A stretch of DNA of 64,000 bases from Aldehydirespirator sp028819505 (GCA_965207755.1 OZ242297.1:3658001-3722000), one strand, 5' to 3'; counted from the first letter of the stretch, positions 52,616-61,914 are shown. Program-made: numbers and translations. Notes: a model not told the origin generated them from the sequence alone.

Positions 52616-54151
52616 GTGAAACAGATCAGATGGACGCTCGCAGTGCTGTGCGCCCTGGCCCTGGTGGCCGTGGCCTGCGGCGACGACGAGCCGGACACGG
52701 CCGCGGCCGACGACGCGGCCGCCGCGGCCCAGGCCGCGGCCGACGCGGCCCAGGCTGTCGCCGAGGAGGCTCAAGCAGCCGCGGACGAAGCCGCGGCGAG
52801 GCTGGCGGAGGCCGAGGCGGCCGCCGCAGAGGCGAGCGCTGAACAGCAGGAAGAGGCGCAGGCCGCGCTGGAAGCGGCCCAGGCGGAGGCGGCCGCCGCC
52901 CAGGAGGCTCTGGCCGAGGCGGAGGGCGCCATAGCCCACGACATCGGCGTCGATGTCGAGAACAAGGTCATCCGGGTCGGTCTGAACACAGACCTGACCG
53001 GCATCTTCGCCCCGCTGACCACCAAGATCACCGACGGCCACGAGGCCTACTGGGAGTGGATCAACGAAAACGGCGGGATCCAGGGCTGGACGATCGAGCC
53101 GGTGGTGCTCGACAACGCCTACACCGTGTCGACGCACCTCGAGAATTACGAGGTCCTGGCCGGCGACGGGCCCGAGAGTGTGGTGATGTTCAGCACCTCC
53201 ACCGGCTCGCCTCACTCCGCGGCCATCGCGCAGAAACTGATCGAGGACAACATGGCCGCCATCCCGCTGTCGTGGTACTCGGGCTGGACCGACCCCTCGA
53301 TCGGCAAGAACCTGTTCGAGGTGCAGACCAACTACTGCATCGAGGCCATGAACGGCGCCACCTACATGACGGAGACCTACGGCAACAAGGTGGCCATCGC
53401 CACGTTCCCCGGCGACTACGGCCAGGACGGGGCCAGGGGCGTCAAGGTGGCCGCCGACGACCTGGGCCTCGAGATCGTCTACGACGGCGAGGGCGCGGTC
53501 ATCCCGGGTGCGGACCAGACTCCGGTCATCACCGGCATCGCCGAGTCCGGCGCCGACTGGGTGTGGGTCACTCTCAACCCCGGACACACTGCCGAGATCA
53601 TGGGCGGCGCAGTCGCAGCCGGCTTCACCGGCCAGTGGATCGGCAGTTCCCCGAGCTGGAACCCGGCCCTGCTCAACACCGCCGTCGGTCCGATCGCCGA
53701 CCAGTTCTACACCCACTCCACCTACACGGTGCTGTGGGGCGTCGGTGAGGCCGAGGGCATGCAGGAGATGATCGACGTGATGCGGGAGTACCGCCCGGAT
53801 GCGCCGTTCGACGACGTCTACATCATCAGCTTCATCCAGGGGTACGTGGTCCATCAGATCCTGGACAGGGCCATCAACAACGGGAACATCACCCGGGCCG
53901 GTGTGCTGGCCGCGGCGAACTCGGTCACCGCCGACCTCAAGGGCCTCGCCCCGGACCAGAGCTGGCGGGGCAATCCCAACGACAACGTCGTGCGCGAGAC
54001 CTACCTCTACGACGTCGACCTGTCGCTGTACACACCCGGCGCCACCGTGTCGGACGAGGACGGCAACAACGGCTTCCGGCTGATCCGGGGGCCCTACGCC
54101 TCCGAGACTGCCCTGAACTGGGAGTACGAGCCCTGCTTCGTGGCCTCCTAG
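52616..54151 (+). CDS. Substrate-binding lipoprotein of the Liv-type transporter, with coiled-coil linker
   Basis: 511 residues from a GTG preceded by GGAGGAG. Lipoprotein signal: VKQIRWTLAVLCALALVAVACG. Residues about 20-105 are an unbroken Ala/Glu/Asp-rich heptad region (AAARLAEAEAAAAEASAEQQ), predicted to be a long coiled coil. The binding domain follows: VIRVGLNTDLTGIFAPLTTK, then MFSTSTGSPHSAAIAQKL and YGQDGARGVKVAADDLGLEI, the LivK/peripla_BP_6 pattern. The coiled coil is not part of normal LivK proteins and would hold the binding domain away from the membrane. Confidence 0.9.
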   Translation: MKQIRWTLAVLCALALVAVACGDDEPDTAAADDAAAAAQAAADAAQAVAEEAQAAADEAAARLAEAEAAAAEASAEQQEEAQAALEAAQAEAAAAQEALAEAEGAIAHDIGVDVENKVIRVGLNTDLTGIFAPLTTKITDGHEAYWEWINENGGIQGWTIEPVVLDNAYTVSTHLENYEVLAGDGPESVVMFSTSTGSPHSAAIAQKLIEDNMAAIPLSWYSGWTDPSIGKNLFEVQTNYCIEAMNGATYMTETYGNKVAIATFPGDYGQDGARGVKVAADDLGLEIVYDGEGAVIPGADQTPVITGIAESGADWVWVTLNPGHTAEIMGGAVAAGFTGQWIGSSPSWNPALLNTAVGPIADQFYTHSTYTVLWGVGEAEGMQEMIDVMREYRPDAPFDDVYIISFIQGYVVHQILDRAINNGNITRAGVLAAANSVTADLKGLAPDQSWRGNPNDNVVRETYLYDVDLSLYTPGATVSDEDGNNGFRLIRGPYASETALNWEYEPCFVAS

Positions 54152-54165
54152 CTCATTAGGGCCTG

Positions 54166-54204
54166 CCGGCGGGGCGGCACCGCGCGAGCGGTCCGCCCCG
54201 CCGG
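54166..54204 (+). terminator. Perfect GC hairpin between livK-type and livF-type genes
   Basis: CCGGCGGGGCGG (54166-54177) pairs fully with CCGCCCCGCCGG (54193-54204); inside, ACCGC pairs with GCGGT around a GCGA tetraloop. No T-tract follows. It starts 14 bp after the binding-protein stop and could terminate part of the transcripts or protect the upstream message from exonucleases. Confidence 0.75.
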
Positions 54205-54212
54205 GGTCTTGG

Positions 54213-54256
54213 CCCCCGCCCGCTGTTCGCTGCGCTCGCGGGGGCCGCTCGGGCCC
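54213..54256. repeat. REP-like element, copy G (reverse orientation)
   Basis: CCCGCTGTTCGCTGCGCTCG then GCCGCTCGGGCCCC, between the hairpin and the livF-type gene. Confidence 0.8.
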
Positions 54257-54283
54257 CTTCCCGCCCGTCAGAGGCGCTCACAG

Positions 54284-55071
<788 letters not shown>

Positions 55072-55075
<4 letters not shown>

Positions 55076-55926
55076 ACGCCGTGAGCGACAGCCCTGAGAC
55101 CGCAGACGCCACCGTCGTGAGTCCCGGCGAGGCGCCGGCGCCCGCCCTGCTCGAGGTGGACGGCATCTCCTTGCGCTTCGGCGGGGTGACTGCCATCGAC
55201 TCGGTGTCGTTCGAGGTCCGCGAGGGGGAGCTGTTCGCCATCATCGGTCCCAACGGGGCGGGCAAGACGTCGATCTTCAACTCCGTCTCGCAGGTGTACC
55301 GGCCCCAGTCGGGCGACATCCGCTGGAAGGGCTCGTCGATCATGGGCACCCGTCCCGACCGGGTGGCCCAGCTCGGGTTGGCGCGCACGTTCCAGAACAT
55401 CGAGCTGTTCTCCCACATGACCGTGCTCGACAACCTCCTCACCGGACGGCACATCCGCATGACCGGGTCGTTCCTGGCCGGAGCGCTGTGGATGGGCAAG
55501 GCCAAGCGGGAGGAGATCGAGCACCGGCGCAGGGTGGAGGACATCATCGACTTCCTAGAGATCGAGGGCTGGCGCAAGCACCCGGTGGCGCTGCTGCCCT
55601 ACGGCATCCAGAAGCGGGTGGAGCTGGGCCGGGCCCTGGCCATGGATCCCGAGCTGCTCATGCTCGACGAGCCGGTGGCCGGCATGAACCTGGAGGAGAC
55701 CGAGGACATGGCCCGGTTCATCCTCGACATCCGCCGCGAGCTCGGCATCACCCTGCTGATGGTGGAGCACGACATGGGCCTGGTGATGGACATCGCCGAC
55801 CGGGTGATGGTGCTGGACTTCGGACGCCGGATCTCCGAGGGGTCCCCGGCAGAGGTGCAGCGCGATCCCAACGTGATCGCGGCCTATCTCGGCAGCACGG
55901 AACTGGACGCGCCAGCGGCCGGCTGA
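55072..55926 (+). CDS. ABC transporter ATP-binding protein, LivG family
   Basis: 284 residues from a GTG in the overlap. Walker A IIGPNGAGKTSIFNSVSQVY, LARTFQNIELFSHMTVLDNL, a degenerate signature VALLPYGIQKRVELGRALAM (PYG replaces SGG), and Walker B LLMLDEPVAGMNLEETEDMA. The AGMN motif identifies LivG. It completes a five-gene Liv-type importer downstream of the acyl-CoA synthetase. Confidence 0.92.
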
Positions 55927-55947
55927 CCGCAGGCATCCCGCCAGGCG

Positions 55948-55953
55948 TAGGAT
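55948..55953 (+). promoter_or_regulatory. bioB: Candidate -10 element for a leaderless bioB mRNA
   Basis: TAGGAT ends six bases before the bioB ATG, so transcription would begin at the A of ATG. A weak CTGACC lies about 19 bases further upstream. No Shine-Dalgarno sequence is present. Confidence 0.45.
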
Positions 55954-55959
55954 CGGATC

Positions 55960-56958
55960 ATGGCCGAGCCCGCGATCGGCGACGCGTCGAGCGCTCTTCT
56001 CGAGGAGCGCCGCCAACTCACCGCCGAAGAGCTGGCGGAACTGGCCGCGGTGGACGAGTCGGCGGTGCCGTCGCTGGCCGCGCTGGCCCACGAGGTGCGG
56101 CTCGCCTGGGCCGGCCCGGTCGTCGAGGTCGAGGGAATCCTGTCGGCCAAGACCGGCGGCTGCCCCGAGGACTGCCATTTCTGCAGCCAGTCGGCCGCGT
56201 TCGACACGCAGGTGAAGGCCACCCCGTTCCTCGACACCGGCGAGGTCCTGGCCGCGGCCCGCGAGACGGCCGAGCTGGGAGCCAGCGAGTTCTGCATGGT
56301 GCTGGCGGTGCGCGGCCCGGATCGCCGTACCATGGACCGACTGATCGAGCTGACCGCGCTGGTCTCGGCCGAGACCGGCCTCAACGTCGCGGTCAGCGCA
56401 GGCATCCTCACCCGCGATCAGGCCTTCGAGCTGGCCGCGGCCGGGGTCCACCGCTACAACCACAACCTGGAGACGAGCCGGTCGTTCTTCGGCCGGGTCG
56501 TTACCACCCACAGCTTCGACGAGCGGGTGGACACCTGCAGCTACGTGCGCGAGGCCGGCATGGAGCTGTGCTGCGGCGTGCTGCTGGGCATGGGCGAGAG
56601 CGTCGGGCAGCGGCTGGAGCTGATCGAGCAGGTAAGGGCGGTGGCGCCCTGCGAGGTGCCCATCAACTTCCTGAACCCCCGACCGGGCACGCCGCTGCAG
56701 ATCCGCAGGCCGGTGGGCGCCTTGGAGGCCGTCCGCTGGATCGCGCTGTTCCGGCTGGCGCTGCCGCCGGTGATCCTGCGCTATGCGGGCGGCCGGGAGA
56801 TAACCCTGCGCGACCTCCAGGCCATGGGCATGACGGCCGGGATCAACGCCCTGATCGTGGGCAACTACCTGACCACCCTGGGACGGTCGCCCCAGCAGGA
56901 CCTGGACATGCTCGCCGATCTGCGCATGCCGATCGGCAGCCTGTCGGCCGCGGTTTGA
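55960..56958 (+). CDS. bioB: Biotin synthase
   Basis: 332 residues. The radical-SAM motif is KTGGCPEDCHFCSQSAAF (CxxxCxxC), followed by FLDTGEVLAAARETAELGAS, VHRYNHNLETSRSFFGRVVT, CCGVLLGMGESVGQRLELIE, and NFLNPRPGTPLQ. The Arg that holds the [2Fe-2S] cluster lies in the late barrel strand region (RYAGGREIT). It inserts sulfur into dethiobiotin. Other bio genes are not present. Its stop overlaps the TTG start of a BsaP-like gene. Confidence 0.96.
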   Translation: MAEPAIGDASSALLEERRQLTAEELAELAAVDESAVPSLAALAHEVRLAWAGPVVEVEGILSAKTGGCPEDCHFCSQSAAFDTQVKATPFLDTGEVLAAARETAELGASEFCMVLAVRGPDRRTMDRLIELTALVSAETGLNVAVSAGILTRDQAFELAAAGVHRYNHNLETSRSFFGRVVTTHSFDERVDTCSYVREAGMELCCGVLLGMGESVGQRLELIEQVRAVAPCEVPINFLNPRPGTPLQIRRPVGALEAVRWIALFRLALPPVILRYAGGREITLRDLQAMGMTAGINALIVGNYLTTLGRSPQQDLDMLADLRMPIGSLSAAV

Positions 56959-57170
56959 GCGGCCGGGAGCTGCACTGCCGCGGCTGCGGTCGCCGGCGCT
57001 GTTCCGGCTGCCTGCCGCAGCTCGATCCGCCCCGCTACTGCGGATCGTGCGGCGGGTGGCTGGCCACCTCGGTCAGTCCCGCAGGCTGGAAGGCCAGGTG
57101 CCGCAACTGCGGCGCTGCCAGCTCGTCGACTTCGAGCCGTCAGCCGCATCCGGGGCGGCCGACCGCTTGA
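56955..57170 (+). CDS. BsaP-like biotin synthase auxiliary protein
   Basis: 71 residues from a TTG overlapping the bioB stop by four bases. It has four cysteine pairs: C8/C11, C16/C19, C29/C32 and C49/C52. The segment PPRYCGSCGGWLATSVSPAG followed by WKARC resembles the short Cys-rich protein encoded directly after bioB in mycobacteria (BsaP), which is needed for BioB turnover. The assignment rests on position, size and this segment; the first two cysteine pairs may be specific to this lineage. Confidence 0.6.
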   Translation: MSGRELHCRGCGRRRCSGCLPQLDPPRYCGSCGGWLATSVSPAGWKARCRNCGAASSSTSSRQPHPGRPTA

Positions 57171-57189
57171 AGTTCGGCCTCCGTCGGGT

Positions 57190-57657
57190 TCAGGCTCGTA
57201 GCACCTCCACAACCTCGCCGCAGGCCGTGCAGCGGTGGACGGCCCGGCACCGGGCCGGCCCGAACGGCGACTGCTCCACCAGTGCCGCCGCCCCGCAGCG
57301 GGGACACTCGGCCGGCCTGCCGGGAACGGCGACGGCCACGGTGAAGTCGCGGGCCATCACGGCCCGAGCATGCTCGCTGAGCCTCGAGGCATCCCATGCC
57401 TCGAGGCTGCGCCGCACCGCCACGTCGGTGATGCCGCCCAGAGTCCCGACTGCCCTCGCGATCCCCGACGAGATGACGTCGAGGGCCGGGCAGCCGCTGA
57501 AGGTGGTGATCAGCTCGACCGCGACCCGCCCGCCGGCGATCTCGACCGCTCCGATCATGCCCATGTCCACCACGCTGACCCCCGGATACTCCGGGTCGTC
57601 CACGGTCCGCAGGGCATCCACGACGTCTGTCTCGCGGACGGCGCAGAGGCTGCTCAT
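57190..57657 (-). CDS. PaaD/MIP18-type iron-sulfur assembly protein
   Basis: 155 residues from MSSLCAVRETDVVDALRTVD. The DUF59 domain has DDPEYPGVSVVDMGMIGAVE and TTFSGCPALDVISSGIARAV. The C-terminal zinc ribbon CPRCGAAALVEQSPFGPARC followed by HRCTACGEVVEVL is the hallmark of PaaD (PaaJ) of phenylacetyl-CoA epoxidase loci. No paaABCE genes are nearby, so it is an orphan and could serve general Fe-S maturation. Convergent with the BsaP-like gene. Confidence 0.8.
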   Translation of the reverse strand: MSSLCAVRETDVVDALRTVDDPEYPGVSVVDMGMIGAVEIAGGRVAVELITTFSGCPALDVISSGIARAVGTLGGITDVAVRRSLEAWDASRLSEHARAVMARDFTVAVAVPGRPAECPRCGAAALVEQSPFGPARCRAVHRCTACGEVVEVLRA

Positions 57658-57701
57658 TGCCCCGACCCTAACGCCCGTCCGCCCGCCCGGCCGGCGCTGC
57701 C

Positions 57702-57742
57702 TCTTGGCAGGTCGCTCAACCAAACCTCCGACACAGCACTAG
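57702..57742. repeat. 102-bp element, partial copy 3 (right part only)
   Basis: Shares TTGGCAGGTCGCTCAACC plus AAACC exactly with copy 2 and ends CGACACAGCACTAG, like copy 1. The left 60 bases of the element are absent; PaaD-upstream sequence stands there instead. It lies 30 bp before the TRAP transporter operon. Confidence 0.7.
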
Positions 57743-57774
57743 CAGCGGGCGCCGCCGGCTACTAGTGTCGCACC

Positions 57775-58584
57775 ATGTCGGCGATCACCGCGCCGGAGTC
57801 CGGCCGGCGGGTGCAGGGCTGGAGGACTCTGCACCCCTCGGGGTGGGTGGCGCTGGCGACGATTCTGGCCGGCCTCGTCGCCCACCTGTTCACCGACACG
57901 TCCTACCTGCTCGGCAACTTCAGGTGGTGGTGGTGGATCCTCCTCGTCGCCGGGGTGGCCATCTCGGCTTGGCACGACGGGCTTCACCGCCTGCGCCTGG
58001 GGATCGAGGTCATCCCGAAGGTCACACTCAAGCTCGCGATGATCCTGGCATGGGCGGTGTTCGTCCTGCAGTTCTTCAACGTGATCACCCGCTACAGCAA
58101 CGAGTACGTGGAACAGGACATCCTCATCGGTGAAGTGGTCAGCCTGGCGTGGCAGTCCTTCGGGCTGATGTTCCTGGTGGCCGTCAACATGGGCGTCCGC
58201 GACGGGGTCAACCCGCGCATCGACTTCTGGTGGGTGAACTTCCGCAACAAGACCAAAGCCGCTCTCGACTTCGCCATGCACACGGTGCTGCTGCTGCCCT
58301 TCATCTTCATGAGCGTCCGCATCCTCCAGCACTACGCGGCGGCCGCGCTCGGCCGGCGCCACAACGGCGAGTGGCCCGCGGGCTGGCGGGTGTGGCAGAG
58401 CTGGGAGGAGGCTGTGGATGCGGGCGGCCTGGCGGTCGGACCGATCAAGACGATGCTGCTGGTCGGCTTCGTCCTGTTCGGTCTGCAGGTCCTCGCCGAG
58501 GTCATCAAGACCGGATTCGTGCTGATCGACCGCGACGACTACGGCGACATCGTGGAGCGCGACGTCCCGCAGAGGATCGAGTAG
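57775..58584 (+). CDS. TRAP transporter small membrane subunit (DctQ family)
   Basis: 269 residues with four or five membrane segments. DctQ-like features are QFFNVITRYSNEYVEQDILI, GLMFLVAVNMGVRDGVNPRI and IDFWWVNFRNKT. It is longer than most DctQ proteins (about 160-200), with extra N-terminal helices and a large loop near residue 190, as in the TakP-associated class. A TACTAG element ends nine bases before the ATG, suggesting a very short leader. Confidence 0.86.
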   Translation: MSAITAPESGRRVQGWRTLHPSGWVALATILAGLVAHLFTDTSYLLGNFRWWWWILLVAGVAISAWHDGLHRLRLGIEVIPKVTLKLAMILAWAVFVLQFFNVITRYSNEYVEQDILIGEVVSLAWQSFGLMFLVAVNMGVRDGVNPRIDFWWVNFRNKTKAALDFAMHTVLLLPFIFMSVRILQHYAAAALGRRHNGEWPAGWRVWQSWEEAVDAGGLAVGPIKTMLLVGFVLFGLQVLAEVIKTGFVLIDRDDYGDIVERDVPQRIE

Positions 58585-58686
58585 ACGATGGACGAGCCGC
58601 TCCAGGCGCGAACCCCCGGCCGCGGGCTGCATGCCGGCGCCGGTCGGGCGGCCGCTGGTCTCGCCCGCCGGACCGGGTAGGCGGCG

Positions 58687-60291
58687 ATGGTGCTGGCGAT
58701 CGAGACGATCCTCGGCATGGACGCGGGGGTGTTCCTGGCCCTGACCATGTTCGCGGTGTTCATGCTGGTGATCCTGTCGGGCTACAACGTGGCGTTCTCG
58801 TTCGCGGCCACCGCGCTGTTCTTCAGCTTCATCGGCGACTGGATGGGCGTCTTCGACCCCAACACCCTCAACACGCTGCCGGGTCGGTGGTACAAGGCGG
58901 TCAGCGACCCGACGCTGCTGGCGGTGCCCTTGTTCGTGCTGATGGGCGCCATCCTCGAGCGGTCGGGCATGGCCGAGCGGCTGCTCAACGCGTTCGGAAT
59001 GCTCATGGGCCGGCTGCGGGGCGGCGTGGCGGCGGCCGTCGTGCTGGTCGGGACGCTGCTGGCCGCGGCCACCGGCGTGGTGGCCGCGACGGTGATCGTC
59101 ATGGGCCTGCTGTCGCTGCCTGCGATGGTCCGGCTCGGGTACGACAACAAGCTCTCCACCGGCGCCATCATCGCCTCGGGCACGCTGGCCCAGCTGCTGC
59201 CGCCCAGCATCGTGCTGATCCTGCTGGCCCAGCAGCTGGGGGTGGGCATCCTCGGGCTGTTCGCGGGCGCGCTGCTGCCCGGCCTGCTGCTCAGCGGGCT
59301 CTACGTGATCTATGTGCTGGTGCTGGCGTGGCTGAGGCCCGAGACGGGTCCGGCCATGCCCAAGGAGCAGCGCACGCTCTCCGGCGACCCGTCGCTGCGG
59401 ACGAAGCTGTTGATCGCGGTGATCCTGGCCCTGATGGTGGGCGCGGTGACGCTGCTGGCCAGGGCGAGCGGGATGGGTTTCCTGGCCAGCGGGTGGTCGC
59501 CGCTCGTCATGGTGGTGATCCACTTCGGCCTGTTCTCCGTGATCCTGCTGAACACCCGGATGCTGGCCGCCGAGGTGCTGGTCGCCATCGTGCCCATTCT
59601 GACGCTGATCTTCGGAGTGCTGCTGTCGATCTTCGCGGGGATCGCCACGCCGTCGGAGTCGGGTGCGGTGGGAGTGTTCGGGGCGCTGCTGCTGACCGTT
59701 CTGAACTGGCTGTTCGACGATCTGATGGTCAAGGGGGGCGCCACCCACATCACCAGGGGATGGCGGCTCGACTGGCAGGCGGTCAAGGACGCGGCCCGCT
59801 CCACCACCAACGTGGTGGTGCTGGTCATGACCCTGCTGTTCTGCTCGACGTTCTTCAGCGCCATGTTCTTCCAGCTCGGCGGATCGGACCAGACCTCCGA
59901 GTGGCTGACGTCGATCGGCGGCGGCAAGTGGGGCTTCGTGGTCATCGCCATGGTCGCGGTGTTCCTCCTCGGCATCAATCTGGAGTTCCTGGAGATCACC
60001 TTCATCGTGGTGCCGATCTTCGTGCCGGCCATGGACTTCCTCGGGTTCACGCCCGACGAGAAGATCTGGTTCGCGGTGCTCATGGCGGTCAACCTGAACA
60101 TGGCGTTCATCTCGCCGCCGGTGGGGTTCTCGCTGTTCTACCTGCAGAGCGTCGCGCCCCCGGAGGTGAAGACGTCCGACATCCACAAGGGCGCCTTCCC
60201 GTTCATGGGCCTGCAGGCGCTGGCTCTGGTGATCCTGGCCGTCTTCCCGGCCATCACCTACACGTCGATCGAGGCGTTCCGGTTCGGTTGA
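58687..60291 (+). CDS. TRAP transporter large membrane subunit (DctM family)
   Basis: 534 residues, multi-spanning. DctM motifs: LLAVPLFVLMGAILERSGMA, GVVAATVIVMGLLSLPAMVR, GTLAQLLPPSIVLILLAQQL, and AGIATPSESGAVGVFGALLL. C-terminal FIVVPIFVPAMDFLGFTPDE and MAFISPPVGFSLFYLQS are typical. It is about 100 residues longer than a standard DctM because of a central insertion. It imports with the Na+ gradient together with the DctQ and DctP partners. Confidence 0.92.
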   Translation: MVLAIETILGMDAGVFLALTMFAVFMLVILSGYNVAFSFAATALFFSFIGDWMGVFDPNTLNTLPGRWYKAVSDPTLLAVPLFVLMGAILERSGMAERLLNAFGMLMGRLRGGVAAAVVLVGTLLAAATGVVAATVIVMGLLSLPAMVRLGYDNKLSTGAIIASGTLAQLLPPSIVLILLAQQLGVGILGLFAGALLPGLLLSGLYVIYVLVLAWLRPETGPAMPKEQRTLSGDPSLRTKLLIAVILALMVGAVTLLARASGMGFLASGWSPLVMVVIHFGLFSVILLNTRMLAAEVLVAIVPILTLIFGVLLSIFAGIATPSESGAVGVFGALLLTVLNWLFDDLMVKGGATHITRGWRLDWQAVKDAARSTTNVVVLVMTLLFCSTFFSAMFFQLGGSDQTSEWLTSIGGGKWGFVVIAMVAVFLLGINLEFLEITFIVVPIFVPAMDFLGFTPDEKIWFAVLMAVNLNMAFISPPVGFSLFYLQSVAPPEVKTSDIHKGAFPFMGLQALALVILAVFPAITYTSIEAFRFG

Positions 60292-60335
60292 CGCCGGGCC
60301 GGCGGCGGCCGCGGGCCGCGCGCGGCCCGCCTCGA

Positions 60336-60439
60336 GAAAGCAGTCGGCGCGATCGTCATGCCGGCCGGAGGTGGCGCTGTTGAAGCATGGGGCGGGGCGG
60401 GGCGGCCCGGGAAAGCAGTCGGCGCGATCGTCATGCCGG
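60336..60439. repeat. 29-bp perfect direct repeat upstream of the TRAP binding-protein gene
   Basis: The 29-base sequence starting GAAAGCAGTCGGCGCGATCG and ending TCATGCCGG is present at 60336-60364 and 60411-60439, 75 bp apart. It lies in the 271-bp gap between dctM- and dctP-type genes. A 75-bp segment appears to be duplicated. Confidence 0.88.
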
Positions 60440-60562
60440 TCTTGTTGGGCGAGCGGCGCGCGGGTCGTGTATTCTGCCACCGGCCAACGACTCGAAGTCA
60501 TCCGTCCCCCGCGGAGGAGTCGATGGCGCTACAACAAGTGTCCAAAAAATGGAGGGAGCCTC

Positions 60563-61867
60563 ATGACTCAGGAAACAAGCTCGGCCCCGACCGGCGGTGA
60601 TGCCGTCGACTCGATCCTCGACGAGGCCAACTCGTCGAGTCTGGCCAGGAGGGGGTTCATCAAGGGCGGACTCGGTGTGGCCGGGTTCGCCGCGGCGTCG
60701 TCGATCCTGGCTGCGTGCGGCGACGACGCCGACGAGGCTCCGGCGCCCACGGCGACGGACGCCCCCGACGCGCCCGACGCCGCCGAGACCACCACGACGG
60801 CGGCGGCCGCCGAACCCACCGACACCGTGGCCGTGACCGCGCAGGGCCCCGAACTCGAGTGGCAGATGGCCACCAGTTGGCCCACCGCGCTGGTGACGCT
60901 GTTCGGTTCCGCGCAGTACTTCGCCCGGAGGGTGGGGGAGCTCACCGGCGGGCGCTTCGTCATCAACGCCCGGCCCGCGGGCGAGATCGTGGGCGGCCTC
61001 GAGGTGCTGCAGACGGTGCGCGACCTCGGGGTGGAGATGGGCCACACCGCGTCGTACTACTACGTCGGCATCAGCCCGGTGCAGCAGTTCGGCACCGCGG
61101 TGCCGTTCGGGCTCAACCAGCGCCAGCAGAACGCCTGGCTGTACGGCACCTTCGACAACGACGGCAGGCAGAGCGGCATCGACCTGCTCAACGAGTTCTA
61201 CGCGGAGGAGCACGGCATCATCGCCTTCCCTGGTGGCGCCACCGGCTGCCAGATGGGCGGCTGGTTCACGAATGAGATCAACACGGTCGACGACCTGAAC
61301 GGCCTCAAGATGCGCATCCCCGGCCTGGCCGGGCGGGTGCTGGAGAACCTCGGCGGCGAGCAGGTGACGCTGGCCGGCGGCGAGATCCTGCAGGCCATCC
61401 AGACCGGCGCCATCGACGGCGCCGAGTTCGTCGGCCCGACCGACGACCTGATCCTGGGGCTCAACGAGTTCCAAGGCGACCTGTTCTACTACCACCCGGG
61501 CTGGTGGGAGCCGGGCACCGCGCTGGAGGTGCAGATCTCCCTGGAGAGGTGGAACGAGCTGACTCCGGAGTACCAGGCCGCCATCCAGTGCGCGGCCGCG
61601 GACGCCAACATGAGGACCATGGCCACCTACGACGTGCTCAACCAGGCGGACCTCCAGACGATCAAGCAGTTCGCTCAGATCCGCGAGTTCTCGCCCGAGT
61701 TGATGGCCGCGTTCAAGGCCGAGACCGAGAACGTGCTCGACAGCGTCGCCGCCGAGGACGCGAATTTCGCCCGGATCCTCGGACCGTGGCGCGAGTTCCG
61801 CGACGGCATCTCGGAGTGGCACGGCCTGGCCGAGCGGTCGTTCCTCACCCAGCAGACCCAGGTCTGA
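60563..61867 (+). CDS. TRAP transporter substrate-binding lipoprotein, TakP type
   Basis: 434 residues, ATG preceded by GGAGGGAG. A long N-terminal segment leads to a twin-arginine signal (RRGFIKGGLGVAGFAA) and lipobox SILAACG, so it is a Tat-exported lipoprotein. The binding domain shows TSWPTALVTLFGSAQYFARR, TAVPFGLNQRQQNAWLYG, LNGLKMRIPGLAGRVLENLG and GEILQAIQTGAIDGAEFVGP, a close match to the TakP/TTHA0766 type that binds alpha-keto acids or lactate. Thr/Ala/Asp-rich linker after the lipid Cys. Confidence 0.93.
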   Translation: MTQETSSAPTGGDAVDSILDEANSSSLARRGFIKGGLGVAGFAAASSILAACGDDADEAPAPTATDAPDAPDAAETTTTAAAAEPTDTVAVTAQGPELEWQMATSWPTALVTLFGSAQYFARRVGELTGGRFVINARPAGEIVGGLEVLQTVRDLGVEMGHTASYYYVGISPVQQFGTAVPFGLNQRQQNAWLYGTFDNDGRQSGIDLLNEFYAEEHGIIAFPGGATGCQMGGWFTNEINTVDDLNGLKMRIPGLAGRVLENLGGEQVTLAGGEILQAIQTGAIDGAEFVGPTDDLILGLNEFQGDLFYYHPGWWEPGTALEVQISLERWNELTPEYQAAIQCAAADANMRTMATYDVLNQADLQTIKQFAQIREFSPELMAAFKAETENVLDSVAAEDANFARILGPWREFRDGISEWHGLAERSFLTQQTQV

Positions 61868-61884
61868 CCTGACGCCGGATTCGT

Positions 61885-61914
61885 GGTCCCGGGGTCCGGA
61901 TCGACCCCGGGACC
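61885..61914 (+). terminator. Hairpin terminator after the TRAP operon
   Basis: GGTCCCGGGGTC (61885-61896) pairs perfectly with GACCCCGGGACC (61903-61914) around the 6-base loop CGGATC, 18 bp after the stop codon. No U-run follows, typical of high-GC actinobacteria. Confidence 0.85.

Noticed and set aside
57739..60501. A 920-codon minus-strand open frame rich in His, Gln, Asp and Arg across the TRAP genes
   Set aside because: Composition is that of an antisense shadow, while the plus strand encodes convincing DctQ and DctM proteins.
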